Source of the DNA: DATFYM01 sp035315065
GTDB taxonomy: Bacteria; Acidobacteriota; Terriglobia; UBA7540
DNA: 31,035 nucleotides
NCBI GenBank assembly: GCA_035315065.1
Contig: DATFYM010000187.1
Coordinates: 1 to 31,035 of the forward strand
Direction of reading: 5' to 3'
Shown here: in pieces, positions 7,401-15,223 of the stretch
How positions within the stretch are numbered: position 1 is the stretch's first letter
Layout of the letters: every line of letters begins with the position of its first letter
Notes under the pieces: model-generated
What the model was told of the DNA's origin: nothing
What the model saw: the letters and a program-made list of their open reading frames with translations, nothing else
The model's database searches: none
Position numbers and translations under genes: made by a program

Positions 7401-8492
7401 ATGCCAACGTTTGCCCGGACATCGAAAACATCTCGGCAGGCCCCATCTGTCAAGACTGCATCACCCGCTCGCACCCATTTCGGCCACAGCCGTGACGTGA
7501 ACAAGATTGTTCAGTTACAGCGAACGATCGGCAATCAAGCCGTACTGCGGCTTTTGGAAGCGAATGGGAGCGGTGAAAAAGAACGCTCAACAAACGATAT
7601 TGCCCGCTTCGGCCAACAATTCAGCCGGATGGCGGCGCACACCACAACTCCGATGTCGGTTCACCCGGGGGTAGCAACAGGAACTTCAGGGGGCTATGGT
7701 GAGCCAGCAACCGGTATCGAGGCGAACCGTGGCCGAAGTGCGGCACACGATCCACCTCCCATGGTTCACGATTTTGGCGCGCTGCGGTTGCTTTCCATTC
7801 GGGCTCCTGTGGCAAGAGGGGGATCGCACGCAGACATTCCCGTTGCGGGCGCTCCTGAGGAGCAGATAGTCGATCAGCCCCCGGCAGGCGGCGCCACCCC
7901 AGCGACACCAGCGCCCGCCGCACCTGCGGCACCCGCACCTCCGGCGTCCGACTCGTGCGCACAAGCGAGGAGCATGAATAAGGTCACGTCAGGCGCGTTC
8001 CTCGGCGGGTTGACGATGGACAGCTATTACCCGGACCTGGCGGGCGCAGGGTTCTACGGGCACCCGGGTACGGGCGGCACGTTTGACACGGGTGATCGCG
8101 CAGGTGCGAACGTCCAACTGTACGGCGCAATCGCGAGCCCTTGCTTGCCGGATCAGTTTCACTTGGAGCAAACTGTCACTCGCACCCGCTTCCGTGTCAA
8201 CGGCGCGGTTCAACCTGATGAGGGACAAACCCATGATGACATCGCCAAAAGCGGGCGAGATGCCACACATTCACCTTTCCGCCAGGAATTCCTGGGTGGC
8301 GGCACTGCGCCTCTCGGCTACATCATTTCGATGGCTGACCCGCCGAGTACCGGATACAACGCAACGAGTAACATCGAGCACGACCGCAGTTTTGTTACTT
8401 CGTTGGTGGGATCAGGCGGCCGGAAATCGGTGAACTGGTCGCTATCGACGCGCATAGTGAACGGCGCTGTTACCAGCAACGTTCTGACCTGA
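7401..8492 (+). CDS. Protein with DUF4157-type N-terminal motif but no DUF4157 core; effector-like
   Basis: The ATG at 7401 has AAGGGAGA upstream; the GTG at 7374 does not. The 363-residue product begins with a basic, Ser/Thr-rich stretch, then LQRTIGNQAVLRLLEANG at residues 39-56. This motif typically precedes the DUF4157 peptidase-like domain of proteins linked to extracellular contractile injection systems. A second fragment of that N-terminus, HDFGALRLLSIRA, is at 124-136. The DUF4157 core with HExxH is absent. Instead a low-complexity Pro/Ala hinge (about 159-183) leads to a C-terminal domain (about 184-363) rich in Gly, Ser, Asp and Tyr, with no hydrophobic segment and no family I recognise. 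A cargo or toxin role is inference. The small gene 48 bases downstream may be its partner. Confidence 0.8.
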   Translation: MPTFARTSKTSRQAPSVKTASPARTHFGHSRDVNKIVQLQRTIGNQAVLRLLEANGSGEKERSTNDIARFGQQFSRMAAHTTTPMSVHPGVATGTSGGYGEPATGIEANRGRSAAHDPPPMVHDFGALRLLSIRAPVARGGSHADIPVAGAPEEQIVDQPPAGGATPATPAPAAPAAPAPPASDSCAQARSMNKVTSGAFLGGLTMDSYYPDLAGAGFYGHPGTGGTFDTGDRAGANVQLYGAIASPCLPDQFHLEQTVTRTRFRVNGAVQPDEGQTHDDIAKSGRDATHSPFRQEFLGGGTAPLGYIISMADPPSTGYNATSNIEHDRSFVTSLVGSGGRKSVNWSLSTRIVNGAVTSNVLT

Positions 8493-8540
8493 AAACGAGC
8501 TTCCTTTTTGTGACGATTTCACTTTCTTGGGCAGGATCAC

Positions 8541-8903
8541 ATGGAATCGCTCACGCTTGCTGACCAGGTAGACTCTCTGCTCAGCGAACTTGATGCGGCT
8601 GAGCCGGTCTCGTTTGACCTCGGGACCCCAGAGTTGCCTGAGCTCGACGCGGTGCATCAACTCGTCGCAATGGGGACCGCGATCGTGCCGCACTTGCTTG
8701 AATGCGCACAGGGCAACGCGCCGAAGAAGCGAGTTGCATATATCGCAATGGTGCTCAACCAGTTGGGCGACGTTCGCGCGCTGGCACCACTGCTTGATCT
8801 GCGCGCGCACCACCAACAGCGGGAGATCAAGGACGAATGGGACTATGCGGTGATCGGTCAATGTGACTTGGCGATTGAGCAGCTTCAAGGGAAGACGCGT
8901 TGA
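8541..8903 (+). CDS. Small HEAT-like helical protein, possible partner of the upstream gene
   Basis: The start at 8541 has AGGA a few bases upstream. The 120-residue acidic product appears all-helical. Helix pairs such as HQLVAMGTAIVPHLLECAQG, then RVAYIAMVLNQLGD followed by VRALAPLLDLRAHH, match the pattern of HEAT/PBS-lyase repeats, which bind other proteins. It lies 48 bases after the effector-like gene on the same strand and probably shares its transcript. Small helical-repeat proteins often serve as immunity or chaperone partners of secreted toxins; that role is inference from position only. The stretch 8904-9038 after it contains no gene. Confidence 0.75.
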   Translation: MESLTLADQVDSLLSELDAAEPVSFDLGTPELPELDAVHQLVAMGTAIVPHLLECAQGNAPKKRVAYIAMVLNQLGDVRALAPLLDLRAHHQQREIKDEWDYAVIGQCDLAIEQLQGKTR

Positions 8904-9038
8904 AGAAGGCTCGAGGCAAGGTGCATAGTCCGGGTCGTAATATCAGAATGCCGCCCAACGGGCTACCCTTGCTGACAGCTTGCAAATGGCCGGGCGTGAC
9001 AGGACGCCGGGCGGCAACCAATCCGGCGCCGCTCGCGC

Positions 9039-10106
9039 TCACTTGGGGTTTTGCGGAAGCGTGTAGTATTCGTACGAGATTCTCCAAGTGAATTCGCTGC
9101 CCGGATCGATGGTCATGGTGATGAAGGGCTCCATCGCCAGCACTCTCCGGATTGACCACAGGTTTACGAACGAGAGCGGCCGGTCACCGCTGATCCTCAT
9201 GCCGGCGCCTACTTTGCGGTTCTCAATACGGATCTTGTTGTCTTGGGGACCGTCACTGAAACCCAGCACCGGGGTTTCCAGGACGTCCTCATTCTCCAGC
9301 ACCTTCAAATAGACGATGTGGTTCCCGCGAATTTCCGCCAGGTCTTTCTGGGGTGGGCGTGGTGAATGAATAGGGAAGGGAACGGTGATCGAGAAGTCCG
9401 GACCAGGGGCCTGCTGGTCGAGAACGAGGAAATTGTGATTGTAGACGGTGGTTTGGATGGTGCGGCGGCCGGTGTTTCTTAAATGGTGTTCCAACACCAT
9501 CTGCGGCTTGCCTGGTACCAACCGCACCGTCTTCCGGTAGAGATAACCATAGCCCGACGACGGGTCGGTCAGCGTTTGGCTGAACTCGACGGAGTCGCGA
9601 CGTGTCTTGACCGTCCATTTCCCTGGGTCGACGATCTCGTACAGCTTCACAAAATCATACTTCCCGTCGTCCTTGCGAAGCACTCCGACGCCGATTTTGA
9701 TAAACGTACCGGCGGGCTTGGCCTCATCCCATCCCAAGGCCGTTCCATTGGTCTGGAACTCCTCCACCGGACCCGAATCCGCAGTGCAGGGTGAAGCAAT
9801 GAGCTTGGTTGCCTGGTAAGCAAAGTCGTGGACCTTAGGATCCACGCCGTCAAACCATGGCCCGTAGTAGTTGTGCCCTTTATACTCCAGGCTGGCAATC
9901 ACTCCTGACCAATCGAACCGGGTGGCGCGATAGTATCCGTTCTTCGGGTCAGGGAGGTATAGCTTCACGCGGATCTGCCCGTTGGTGATCGAGGCTTGCG
10001 GAAAATCGACTGCCGACAGCCTAATATTAGACACCAAGCCACACACCGTGGCCCAGACCAGTCCTGTAGCTAGTCTCGTTCGGAAGGGGGAATTCAGCAT
10101 TTTCAT
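9039..10106 (-). CDS. Secreted protein, possible galactose-mutarotase-like fold
   Basis: A 355-residue product with an N-terminal export signal (hydrophobic residues about 12-27, then LSAVDF). The mature part is rich in beta strands with aromatic and charged loops, for example LYLPDPKNGYYRATRFDWSG near the start and TTVYNHNFLVLDQQAPGPDF in the middle. The general pattern, including paired YNHNF and VLGFSDG segments, resembles the beta-sandwich of aldose-1-epimerase-like proteins that bind carbohydrate. I base this on pattern only and no catalytic residues can be assigned. Two ATGs (residues 1 and 3) are possible starts; neither has a strong ribosome binding site. It is followed on the same strand by nothing it could be co-transcribed with, and preceded by short hairpins. 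Confidence 0.85.
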   Translation of the reverse strand: MKMLNSPFRTRLATGLVWATVCGLVSNIRLSAVDFPQASITNGQIRVKLYLPDPKNGYYRATRFDWSGVIASLEYKGHNYYGPWFDGVDPKVHDFAYQATKLIASPCTADSGPVEEFQTNGTALGWDEAKPAGTFIKIGVGVLRKDDGKYDFVKLYEIVDPGKWTVKTRRDSVEFSQTLTDPSSGYGYLYRKTVRLVPGKPQMVLEHHLRNTGRRTIQTTVYNHNFLVLDQQAPGPDFSITVPFPIHSPRPPQKDLAEIRGNHIVYLKVLENEDVLETPVLGFSDGPQDNKIRIENRKVGAGMRISGDRPLSFVNLWSIRRVLAMEPFITMTIDPGSEFTWRISYEYYTLPQNPK

Positions 10107-10133
10107 ATTGGGCCGATGGTTTTGTCGGGTAGC

Positions 10134-10173
10134 GCGGGCGTCCCGCCCGCTGTGTCGCGGGCATCCTGCCCGC
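10134..10173. repeat. Two adjacent short GC-rich hairpins
   Basis: 10134-10150 (GCGGGCGTCCCGCCCGC) and 10157-10173 (GCGGGCATCCTGCCCGC) are near-copies of one 17-base palindrome separated by 6 bases. They lie between the permease end at 10274 and the start of the gene ending at 9039. The preceding GTAGCGCGGG recalls the other GC-rich hairpins at 467 and 3341. Confidence 0.8.
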
Positions 10174-10273
10174 GTTCATGTTCGGCTTGCATCTACCTTT
10201 CCCTCCCAAAGCTGTGGCCGTTTCTTCGAGCGGGAGGGGGACGCTCCGGCACAGCGGGCGAGACCACGTTAGC

Positions 10274-12730
10274 CTACTCCTGTCGCAGGACCGTGTTCGG
10301 ATCCACCCCCGAGGCGCGTCGTGCGGGGATATAAGAGCCCAGCGCCGCCATGCCCAGAAGGGCTAATGTGACCAGCGCGACGAGCGGCCAATTGAAACCG
10401 TTCTCTTCCACCAGGGCGGCCGTCGGTCGAGACGCGACAACACTCAGAGCCAAGCCGATAGCGACTCCGGTGCCGGCCAAAATCATCCCCTGCTTCAGCA
10501 CCATCCTGACCACGGTGGCGGGGTCCGCACCAATCGCCATGCGGATTCCGATCTCACGCTGCCGCAGGCTTACGGAATAAGTCATCAATCCGTAGAGCCC
10601 CACCAACGCCAGCACCAGTCCCAGGGTCCCCAACTCGGCGATGGCTTCGACAAACAGACCGAGCGTCTTATGGGCGCGCACGTCGTAGAATTCTTCCATG
10701 GTCCGCACACCGTAAATCGGCTGACGCGAGTCCAGCGATCGTACCAGTTCGCGCAGCGGCCCGGTCAATCCGGCCGAAGGTCCATCCGTTTCGAGCATCA
10801 GGGTCAACGCTGCGGCGGGGTTCTGGGCCAGCGGCAGGTAAAGGTATTCCATCGGCGGTTCGATCGGGAACACGTACTTACCCTGCTTCGCCACCCCGAC
10901 GATCTCGGCGAACGGTCCATCCGTGCTTTTCAATCGCAGCCGTTTTCCGATCGCGTCTCGATTGGGATAGTACTTGTGGGCGAACAACTCATTGACGATC
11001 ACTACGCGCGGAGAATCCGCCCGATCGGTCACTGTAAATTCGCGGCCTTCCACCAGGGGCACGCCGAGAGTGCCAAAGTAGCCGTCGCTGACGGTGTTGG
11101 AAAACACGTTGACTGCCTCAGTCCCGGTCGGCAATTGGACGCCCTCGGGGATGACCCGGATCGAAGGTGATGCCGGGACCATGGGCATGGCCTGCGCCAG
11201 GGCTGCGGACTTCACACCCGGGAGAGTACGTGCCCGCTCTTGCAGCCGCCGGTAGAATTCGTTCGTTTGCTCCGTCGAGTCCCGAGCCAGGGAGGGGTTA
11301 AAGCTGGCCATGAGAAGGTGGCCCGTGCGGAAACCGGCCGGGGAGGAGAGAACGTTCCGCGCCCCTCGATACGCTTGGGTTGCGACCACCAGGAGGAGGA
11401 GCGAGCCCGACACCTGCGCGATTACCAGCGCGTTCCTTCCCAGGAATCGGTGCTGCTGGCCGGGAGCGGCGCCTCCGGACTTCAGAGCGGGAACCAAGTC
11501 AGTCCGGGTGCTTCGGAGCGCCGGAGCCAGTCCAAACAGGATGGCACTCGCCATGGAAACCGACAGCGCGAACAGCAGTACCAGAGGGTCGAGTTTGATG
11601 CTGATCACGAGAGGAATGTCGATCGGGACGCGGATTTGCGAAAACCGATCCGCGCCCGCTTGTGCGAGAAGGAGCCCCAACGCCCCACCCAGGATGGCGA
11701 TCACCAGGCTCTCCGTCAACAGTTGGCGGATCAGCCGTGCCCTCCCCGCGCCAATGGCCAGCCGCACCGCGATCTCCCGTGCCCGGGCGGAGGCACGGCT
11801 CAGCATGAGGTTCATCACGTTGGCGCAAGCGATCAGCAGCACCACTCCGGCCAGCCCCAACAGGAAAAGGAAAAGGGCTGTCGTCGTCGGAATCGTCGTG
11901 GATTGCCGGTACGTCATAACCTCAAACGAGCAGGTGCGGTTCGTCTTCGGATACATTTGGGCTAGTTGTTGCCCAATCACCCTGGTCTCGGCTGCGGCTT
12001 GCACAAGCCGGACTCCCGGCTTCAGTCGTCCCATCACCATCAGCACTCGAAGGCCACGCATTTCGAGTTCACTCTGCTCGGACCCGCCGGCCAGCGCGGG
12101 CTGCATCGCCAGTGGGGCATACAGGTCGGCGCGGACCCAGGCATTTGGTCCCGTGAACGATCCGGGGGCTACCCCCACCACTGTGAAGGGCAGGCCGTTG
12201 AGGAAGATGCTTCGACCAACCGCGTCGGGATCCGAGGCAAACTCGGTTTCCCAGAGATCGTGGCTGAGAACCACCACCGCGTCACGCCCTGGCACTTTGT
12301 CCTCGTCGGGACGGAAGCTCCGCCCCAGGTCCGGGCGCACGCCCAACACGTCAAAGAAATTGCCGCTCACCAGCGCCCCGAATTTCATTTGAGGCTGCGC
12401 GATTTTATCTGGGGCGAAGCCAAACTGGAAATATTGCGAGGCGGTTAAACCGGCAAAGGAGTTGTTCTTCTTGCGGAAATCCTCGAAATCCGGGTAGGAC
12501 AAACCGTTGTATTGGAACAGGTTTCCGACGCTCTCGCCGCGGAATTGCGACTGGACCACCATCATTGCGGAAGGATTAGGCACACTCAGGCGGGGAAGCA
12601 AAACATAGTCCGCCAGACTGAATATGGCCGCGTTGGCCCCGATCCCCAAAGCCAACGAAATGATCGCAACCAGAGCGAATCCGGGATTGTGCCGCAGCAT
12701 GCGGAAGGCGTAGCGTAGGTCGTGGATCAT
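10274..12730 (-). CDS. ADOP-family orphan ABC permease (two MacB/FtsX modules)
   Basis: An 818-residue inner-membrane protein. It starts with MIHDLRYAFRMLRHNPGFAL and a first membrane helix (about 18-40), then a periplasmic MacB-core-like domain to about residue 270. A block of three FtsX-type helices follows (about 280-410, including LLIACANVMNLMLSRASARA). A second helix and periplasmic domain come next, and a second FtsX block (about 690-811) ends in YIPARRASGVDPNTVLRQE. This duplicated layout defines the Acidobacterial duplicated orphan permeases, present in many copies per genome and typically without a dedicated ATPase gene; none is next to it here. AGAGAGGTAGGA precedes the ATG. The substrate is unknown; related MacB/LolE proteins couple ATP hydrolysis to envelope transport. 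Confidence 0.96.
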   Translation of the reverse strand: MIHDLRYAFRMLRHNPGFALVAIISLALGIGANAAIFSLADYVLLPRLSVPNPSAMMVVQSQFRGESVGNLFQYNGLSYPDFEDFRKKNNSFAGLTASQYFQFGFAPDKIAQPQMKFGALVSGNFFDVLGVRPDLGRSFRPDEDKVPGRDAVVVLSHDLWETEFASDPDAVGRSIFLNGLPFTVVGVAPGSFTGPNAWVRADLYAPLAMQPALAGGSEQSELEMRGLRVLMVMGRLKPGVRLVQAAAETRVIGQQLAQMYPKTNRTCSFEVMTYRQSTTIPTTTALFLFLLGLAGVVLLIACANVMNLMLSRASARAREIAVRLAIGAGRARLIRQLLTESLVIAILGGALGLLLAQAGADRFSQIRVPIDIPLVISIKLDPLVLLFALSVSMASAILFGLAPALRSTRTDLVPALKSGGAAPGQQHRFLGRNALVIAQVSGSLLLLVVATQAYRGARNVLSSPAGFRTGHLLMASFNPSLARDSTEQTNEFYRRLQERARTLPGVKSAALAQAMPMVPASPSIRVIPEGVQLPTGTEAVNVFSNTVSDGYFGTLGVPLVEGREFTVTDRADSPRVVIVNELFAHKYYPNRDAIGKRLRLKSTDGPFAEIVGVAKQGKYVFPIEPPMEYLYLPLAQNPAAALTLMLETDGPSAGLTGPLRELVRSLDSRQPIYGVRTMEEFYDVRAHKTLGLFVEAIAELGTLGLVLALVGLYGLMTYSVSLRQREIGIRMAIGADPATVVRMVLKQGMILAGTGVAIGLALSVVASRPTAALVEENGFNWPLVALVTLALLGMAALGSYIPARRASGVDPNTVLRQE

Positions 12731-12940
12731 AATTCCTACCTCTCTTAGGCTGTTAGGGTAGCACGTAGCGTGCCAAGTGAGATGGTCCGTATCTTATTGC
12801 CAATACGCAATCTGCCTGAAAATAGGGCCGGCCGTGGCTGTCCGTTTTCGGGACGGAGGTGTGCGGGAACGAAATCGTGAGGAGCGATTCAACTTACTCT
12901 CGGTTTGACAGACGAAGTGATACAATTCGAGGCGACTGCG

Positions 12941-13489
12941 ATGATCATTTTCGATCAAATTGTCGAACTCTTTGCAAAGAGGGGTGACGCCGCATACTTT
13001 GGAGAGGCGGTGTCCCAGAAGGAGCACGCTCTTCAGGCAGCTTACCTCGCCGAGCGGGAGCGCGCCCCAGAGTCGCTGGTGGTGGCGGCGCTGCTGCACG
13101 ACGTTGGTCACTTGGTGCACGGTATGCCGGAGGACATCGCCGACCACGGTGTGGACGCGCGCCACGAAGCGGCGGGCGAAGCCTGGCTGGCGCGATACTT
13201 CGGGCCGGAGGTGACCGAGCCCGTGCGCCTGCACGTCGCCGCCAAGCGTTACCTCTGCCGCGCCGATCCGGAATACCTGAGCCAGTTGTCTCCGGCCTCG
13301 GTTCAGAGTCTGGCTCTCCAGGGTGGGCCGTTCAGCGAGGCGGAAGCCCGCCAGTTCGAAGAACACCGCTACTTCCGGGAGGCGGTCCGCGTTCGCCGCT
13401 GGGACGACCAAGCCAAGACTCCGGGGCTCGACGTGCCTGGCATCGAGCATTACCGCGAGGCCATCGAGAAGACTTTGCGCGGTCAGTAG
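12941..13489 (+). CDS. PhnZ-like HD-domain di-iron oxygenase
   Basis: The ATG at 12941 with GAGG upstream gives 182 residues; the longer frame starting at a TTG is less likely. It matches the HD-domain family of PhnZ, the mixed-valent di-iron oxygenase that cleaves a 2-amino-1-hydroxyethylphosphonate to glycine and phosphate. Visible ligands are His29 (QKEHALQ), His53-Asp54 with His57 (LLHDVGHL), His75 (RHEAAG), His98 (LHVAAKRYL) and Asp155 (RRWDDQAK). The gating Tyr and Glu appear as Tyr19 and Glu22 (YFGE), and the family blocks LSPASVQSLALQGGP and RRWDDQAK are intact. No phosphonate hydroxylase or transporter lies nearby, so the true substrate may differ. It diverges from the ADOP gene. Confidence 0.9.
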   Translation: MIIFDQIVELFAKRGDAAYFGEAVSQKEHALQAAYLAERERAPESLVVAALLHDVGHLVHGMPEDIADHGVDARHEAAGEAWLARYFGPEVTEPVRLHVAAKRYLCRADPEYLSQLSPASVQSLALQGGPFSEAEARQFEEHRYFREAVRVRRWDDQAKTPGLDVPGIEHYREAIEKTLRGQ

Positions 13490-13577
13490 TCCGTCGTCCG
13501 CAGCCTTTTTTCCCGTAGCCTGCGCCGTGCGTGGTGGCTACCGCATCGTCGGCCACCGGGCTCAGAGCACTCAGGGT

Positions 13578-14417
13578 ATGATGATAGCCATGGCTGAAAC
13601 ACGATCTAGCAGTTTCGAGCGAGCGCTCTTAGGACGAACCGGGCTGGAGGTGGGACGACTGGGAATCTCCGCGAGTTACGGTGTGCCGGGAGAAGCCGTG
13701 GAGCGGGCTTTTGATCGGGGCGTGAACTATATCTATTGGGGCAGCCGCCGGCGCGATTCGTTCGGGGCTGCGATCAAACGCTTGCGACCACAACGCGAGC
13801 GGTTCGTGCTGGTTATCCAGTCCTATTCGAGGGTCGCCAAGTTGGTAGCCTGGAGCGTGGAGCGCGCGCTACGGGCTTTGAGCTACGATTACGCCGATGT
13901 CCTGCTGCTCGGGATGTGGAACCGGACGGTGGCGCCGAAGATTCTCGATGCGGCGCGCCGGTTGAAAGAACGGGGCTTGGCGCGATTCCTGGCGGTCTCG
14001 ACCCACAAGCGCACGTTGGTGCCGCAGATCGCCGCTGCCCGCGACTTCGACGTGATCCATTTCCGCTATAACGCTGCTCATCCGGGCGCCGAGATCGACA
14101 TCTTTCCGCATTTGCCCACCGGCGACCGGCCCGGCATGGTGTCGTTTACCGCGACCAGTTGGGGACAACTGCTGGGCAAGGGAACGCTGCAAGGGTTTCT
14201 CCCGGGCACCCACTCGCTTCCCAAGGGCGAGCGCGCGCCAACGGGTACCGATTGCTATCGCTATGTGTTGACCCGGCCGGAGGTGGATGTGTGTCTCACT
14301 GGCGCGGCCGACGCGGAACAAATGGAACAGGCGCTCGAGGCGCTGCGGCTTGGTCCCATGGCCGAAGACGAGTTGGCGTGGATGCGGCGCATAGGCCGGG
14401 CGGTAGCGGGGAAGTGA
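13578..14417 (+). CDS. Aldo/keto-reductase-fold protein lacking the catalytic tetrad
   Basis: A 279-residue protein from the first of three clustered ATGs (13578, 13581, 13590); no strong ribosome binding site decides between them. The TIM barrel is recognisable: LLGRTGLEVGRLGI at the N-terminus, then VERAFDRGVNYIYWGS, RALRALSYDYADVLLLG, RLKERGLARFLAVSTHKR and a C-terminal VDVCLTGAAD. The residues that do chemistry in the family are replaced: the Asp of FDTA is Tyr53, the Lys strand reads VLVIQS, and the His after DYxD is Gly112. The segment HFRYNAAHPGAEIDIFPHLP is distinctive. It is either a different enzyme on this fold or a binding protein. It lies 88 bases after the PhnZ-like gene on the same strand. 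Confidence 0.9.
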   Translation: MMIAMAETRSSSFERALLGRTGLEVGRLGISASYGVPGEAVERAFDRGVNYIYWGSRRRDSFGAAIKRLRPQRERFVLVIQSYSRVAKLVAWSVERALRALSYDYADVLLLGMWNRTVAPKILDAARRLKERGLARFLAVSTHKRTLVPQIAAARDFDVIHFRYNAAHPGAEIDIFPHLPTGDRPGMVSFTATSWGQLLGKGTLQGFLPGTHSLPKGERAPTGTDCYRYVLTRPEVDVCLTGAADAEQMEQALEALRLGPMAEDELAWMRRIGRAVAGK

Positions 14418-14424
14418 AGACATC

Positions 14425-14459
14425 GATGAATGATGAATGATGAACGATGAATGAAGAAG
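14425..14459. repeat. Heptad tandem repeat, GATGAAT word
   Basis: Five exact 7-base steps: GATGAAT, GATGAAT, GATGAAC, GATGAAT, GAAGAAG. A partial complement (ACTCATCATTCTTGC) lies near 14529, and a short CCACTCG/CCACTGT heptad pair lies near 14569-14582. It begins 7 bases after the stop of the preceding gene. Confidence 0.85.
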
Positions 14460-14590
14460 CGGCTTGTGACGATGGAAGGCAAGGCACGCGGACGAATGAG
14501 GGTGAACGACTCGGGGTTCGGCTTGTTCACTCATCATTCTTGCAGCGGGATAGACCAACCCCGGCTAGTAGCCACTCGCCACTGTTTTGT

Positions 14591-15091
14591 TCAGAAGATG
14601 TTGAGGCGTAGGATCTCCTGCACTACTTCCTGGGGCGCGCGCCCTTCCGTTGACACCCGATAGTCGGCCAGGCGGTAGAACGGCAGCCGCTGTTCGAGGA
14701 GGTTGCGGAAGCTCAGGTCGTCGCGAAACAGCGGCCGGTTCTCGATCCCCTGGCAGCGTACCCGCAGCTCGTCCAGAGTGCAATCGAGCCAGATGGTGGC
14801 TCCGCCAGCGGCGCGAATCAGTTGGAGGTTGGGTTCCTGAACGAAAGTGCCGCCCCCGAGGGCGATCACAGCGGGCTCGGTGCGGGAGACTTCGGTCAAG
14901 GCCGCGTGCTCGATGCGGCGAAAGGCGGGCTCACCGGCCTGCTCGAAGATCCCGCGAATGGTCTCACCCTGGGCGGCTTCAATCACCGCGTCCAGATCGA
15001 TAAAGGGCCACCCCAGCGCGCGAGCCAGCAGAGCGCCCACCGTGGATTTGCCACTCCCCATGAATCCCAGGAGATAAATCAGTCGGGTCAT
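14591..15091 (-). CDS. aroK: Shikimate kinase
   Basis: A 166-residue cytosolic kinase that phosphorylates shikimate to shikimate-3-phosphate with ATP in the aromatic amino acid pathway. The Walker A loop is GFMGSGKST (residues 9-17). The shikimate and magnesium site FIDLDAVIE is about 30-38. The substrate arginines are seen in AFRRIEHAAL, the Walker B-like ALGGGTF follows, and the lid with RPLF comes next. The final arginine motif is RLPFYRLADYRV. The length is normal. The start ATG at 15091 lies only six bases after a TACAAT box, so the transcript may be leaderless; no ribosome binding site is visible. It stands alone between the aldo/keto-reductase-like gene, which converges on it, and the sigma operon. 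Confidence 0.96.
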   Translation of the reverse strand: MTRLIYLLGFMGSGKSTVGALLARALGWPFIDLDAVIEAAQGETIRGIFEQAGEPAFRRIEHAALTEVSRTEPAVIALGGGTFVQEPNLQLIRAAGGATIWLDCTLDELRVRCQGIENRPLFRDDLSFRNLLEQRLPFYRLADYRVSTEGRAPQEVVQEILRLNIF

Positions 15092-15097
15092 GGGGTG

Positions 15098-15126
15098 ATT
15101 GTATCATTGGGCGATCCGGTGATTAA
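15098..15126 (-). promoter_or_regulatory. Candidate promoter of the shikimate kinase gene
   Basis: Read on the minus strand, TTAATC (15121-15126) and TACAAT (15098-15103) are separated by 17 bases. The -10 box matches TATAAT at five of six positions, while the -35 is weak. Transcription would begin at or next to the ATG at 15091. Confidence 0.45.
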
Positions 15127-15223
15127 GGCATTCACCGTTGCCTGTTGCTCGGCCAGCGAAGAACAATGAATGCGGAACGACGAATTATGCGCAGAAGAGT
15201 TGCCGCGCAGAATTCACGCTTCG

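Noticed and set aside
7401..8492. A complete DUF4157 peptidase-like protein
   Set aside because: Only the leader motifs are present; the HExxH-bearing core was looked for and is absent.
11310..12392. A 360-codon + strand open frame inside the ADOP permease
   Set aside because: Shadow frame; the translation is Arg/Ser-rich without domain features, while the minus strand encodes a well-known family.
12905..12926. TTGACA followed by TACAAT before the HD-domain gene
   Set aside because: The spacing is only 10 bases instead of about 17, so the two boxes cannot form one promoter.
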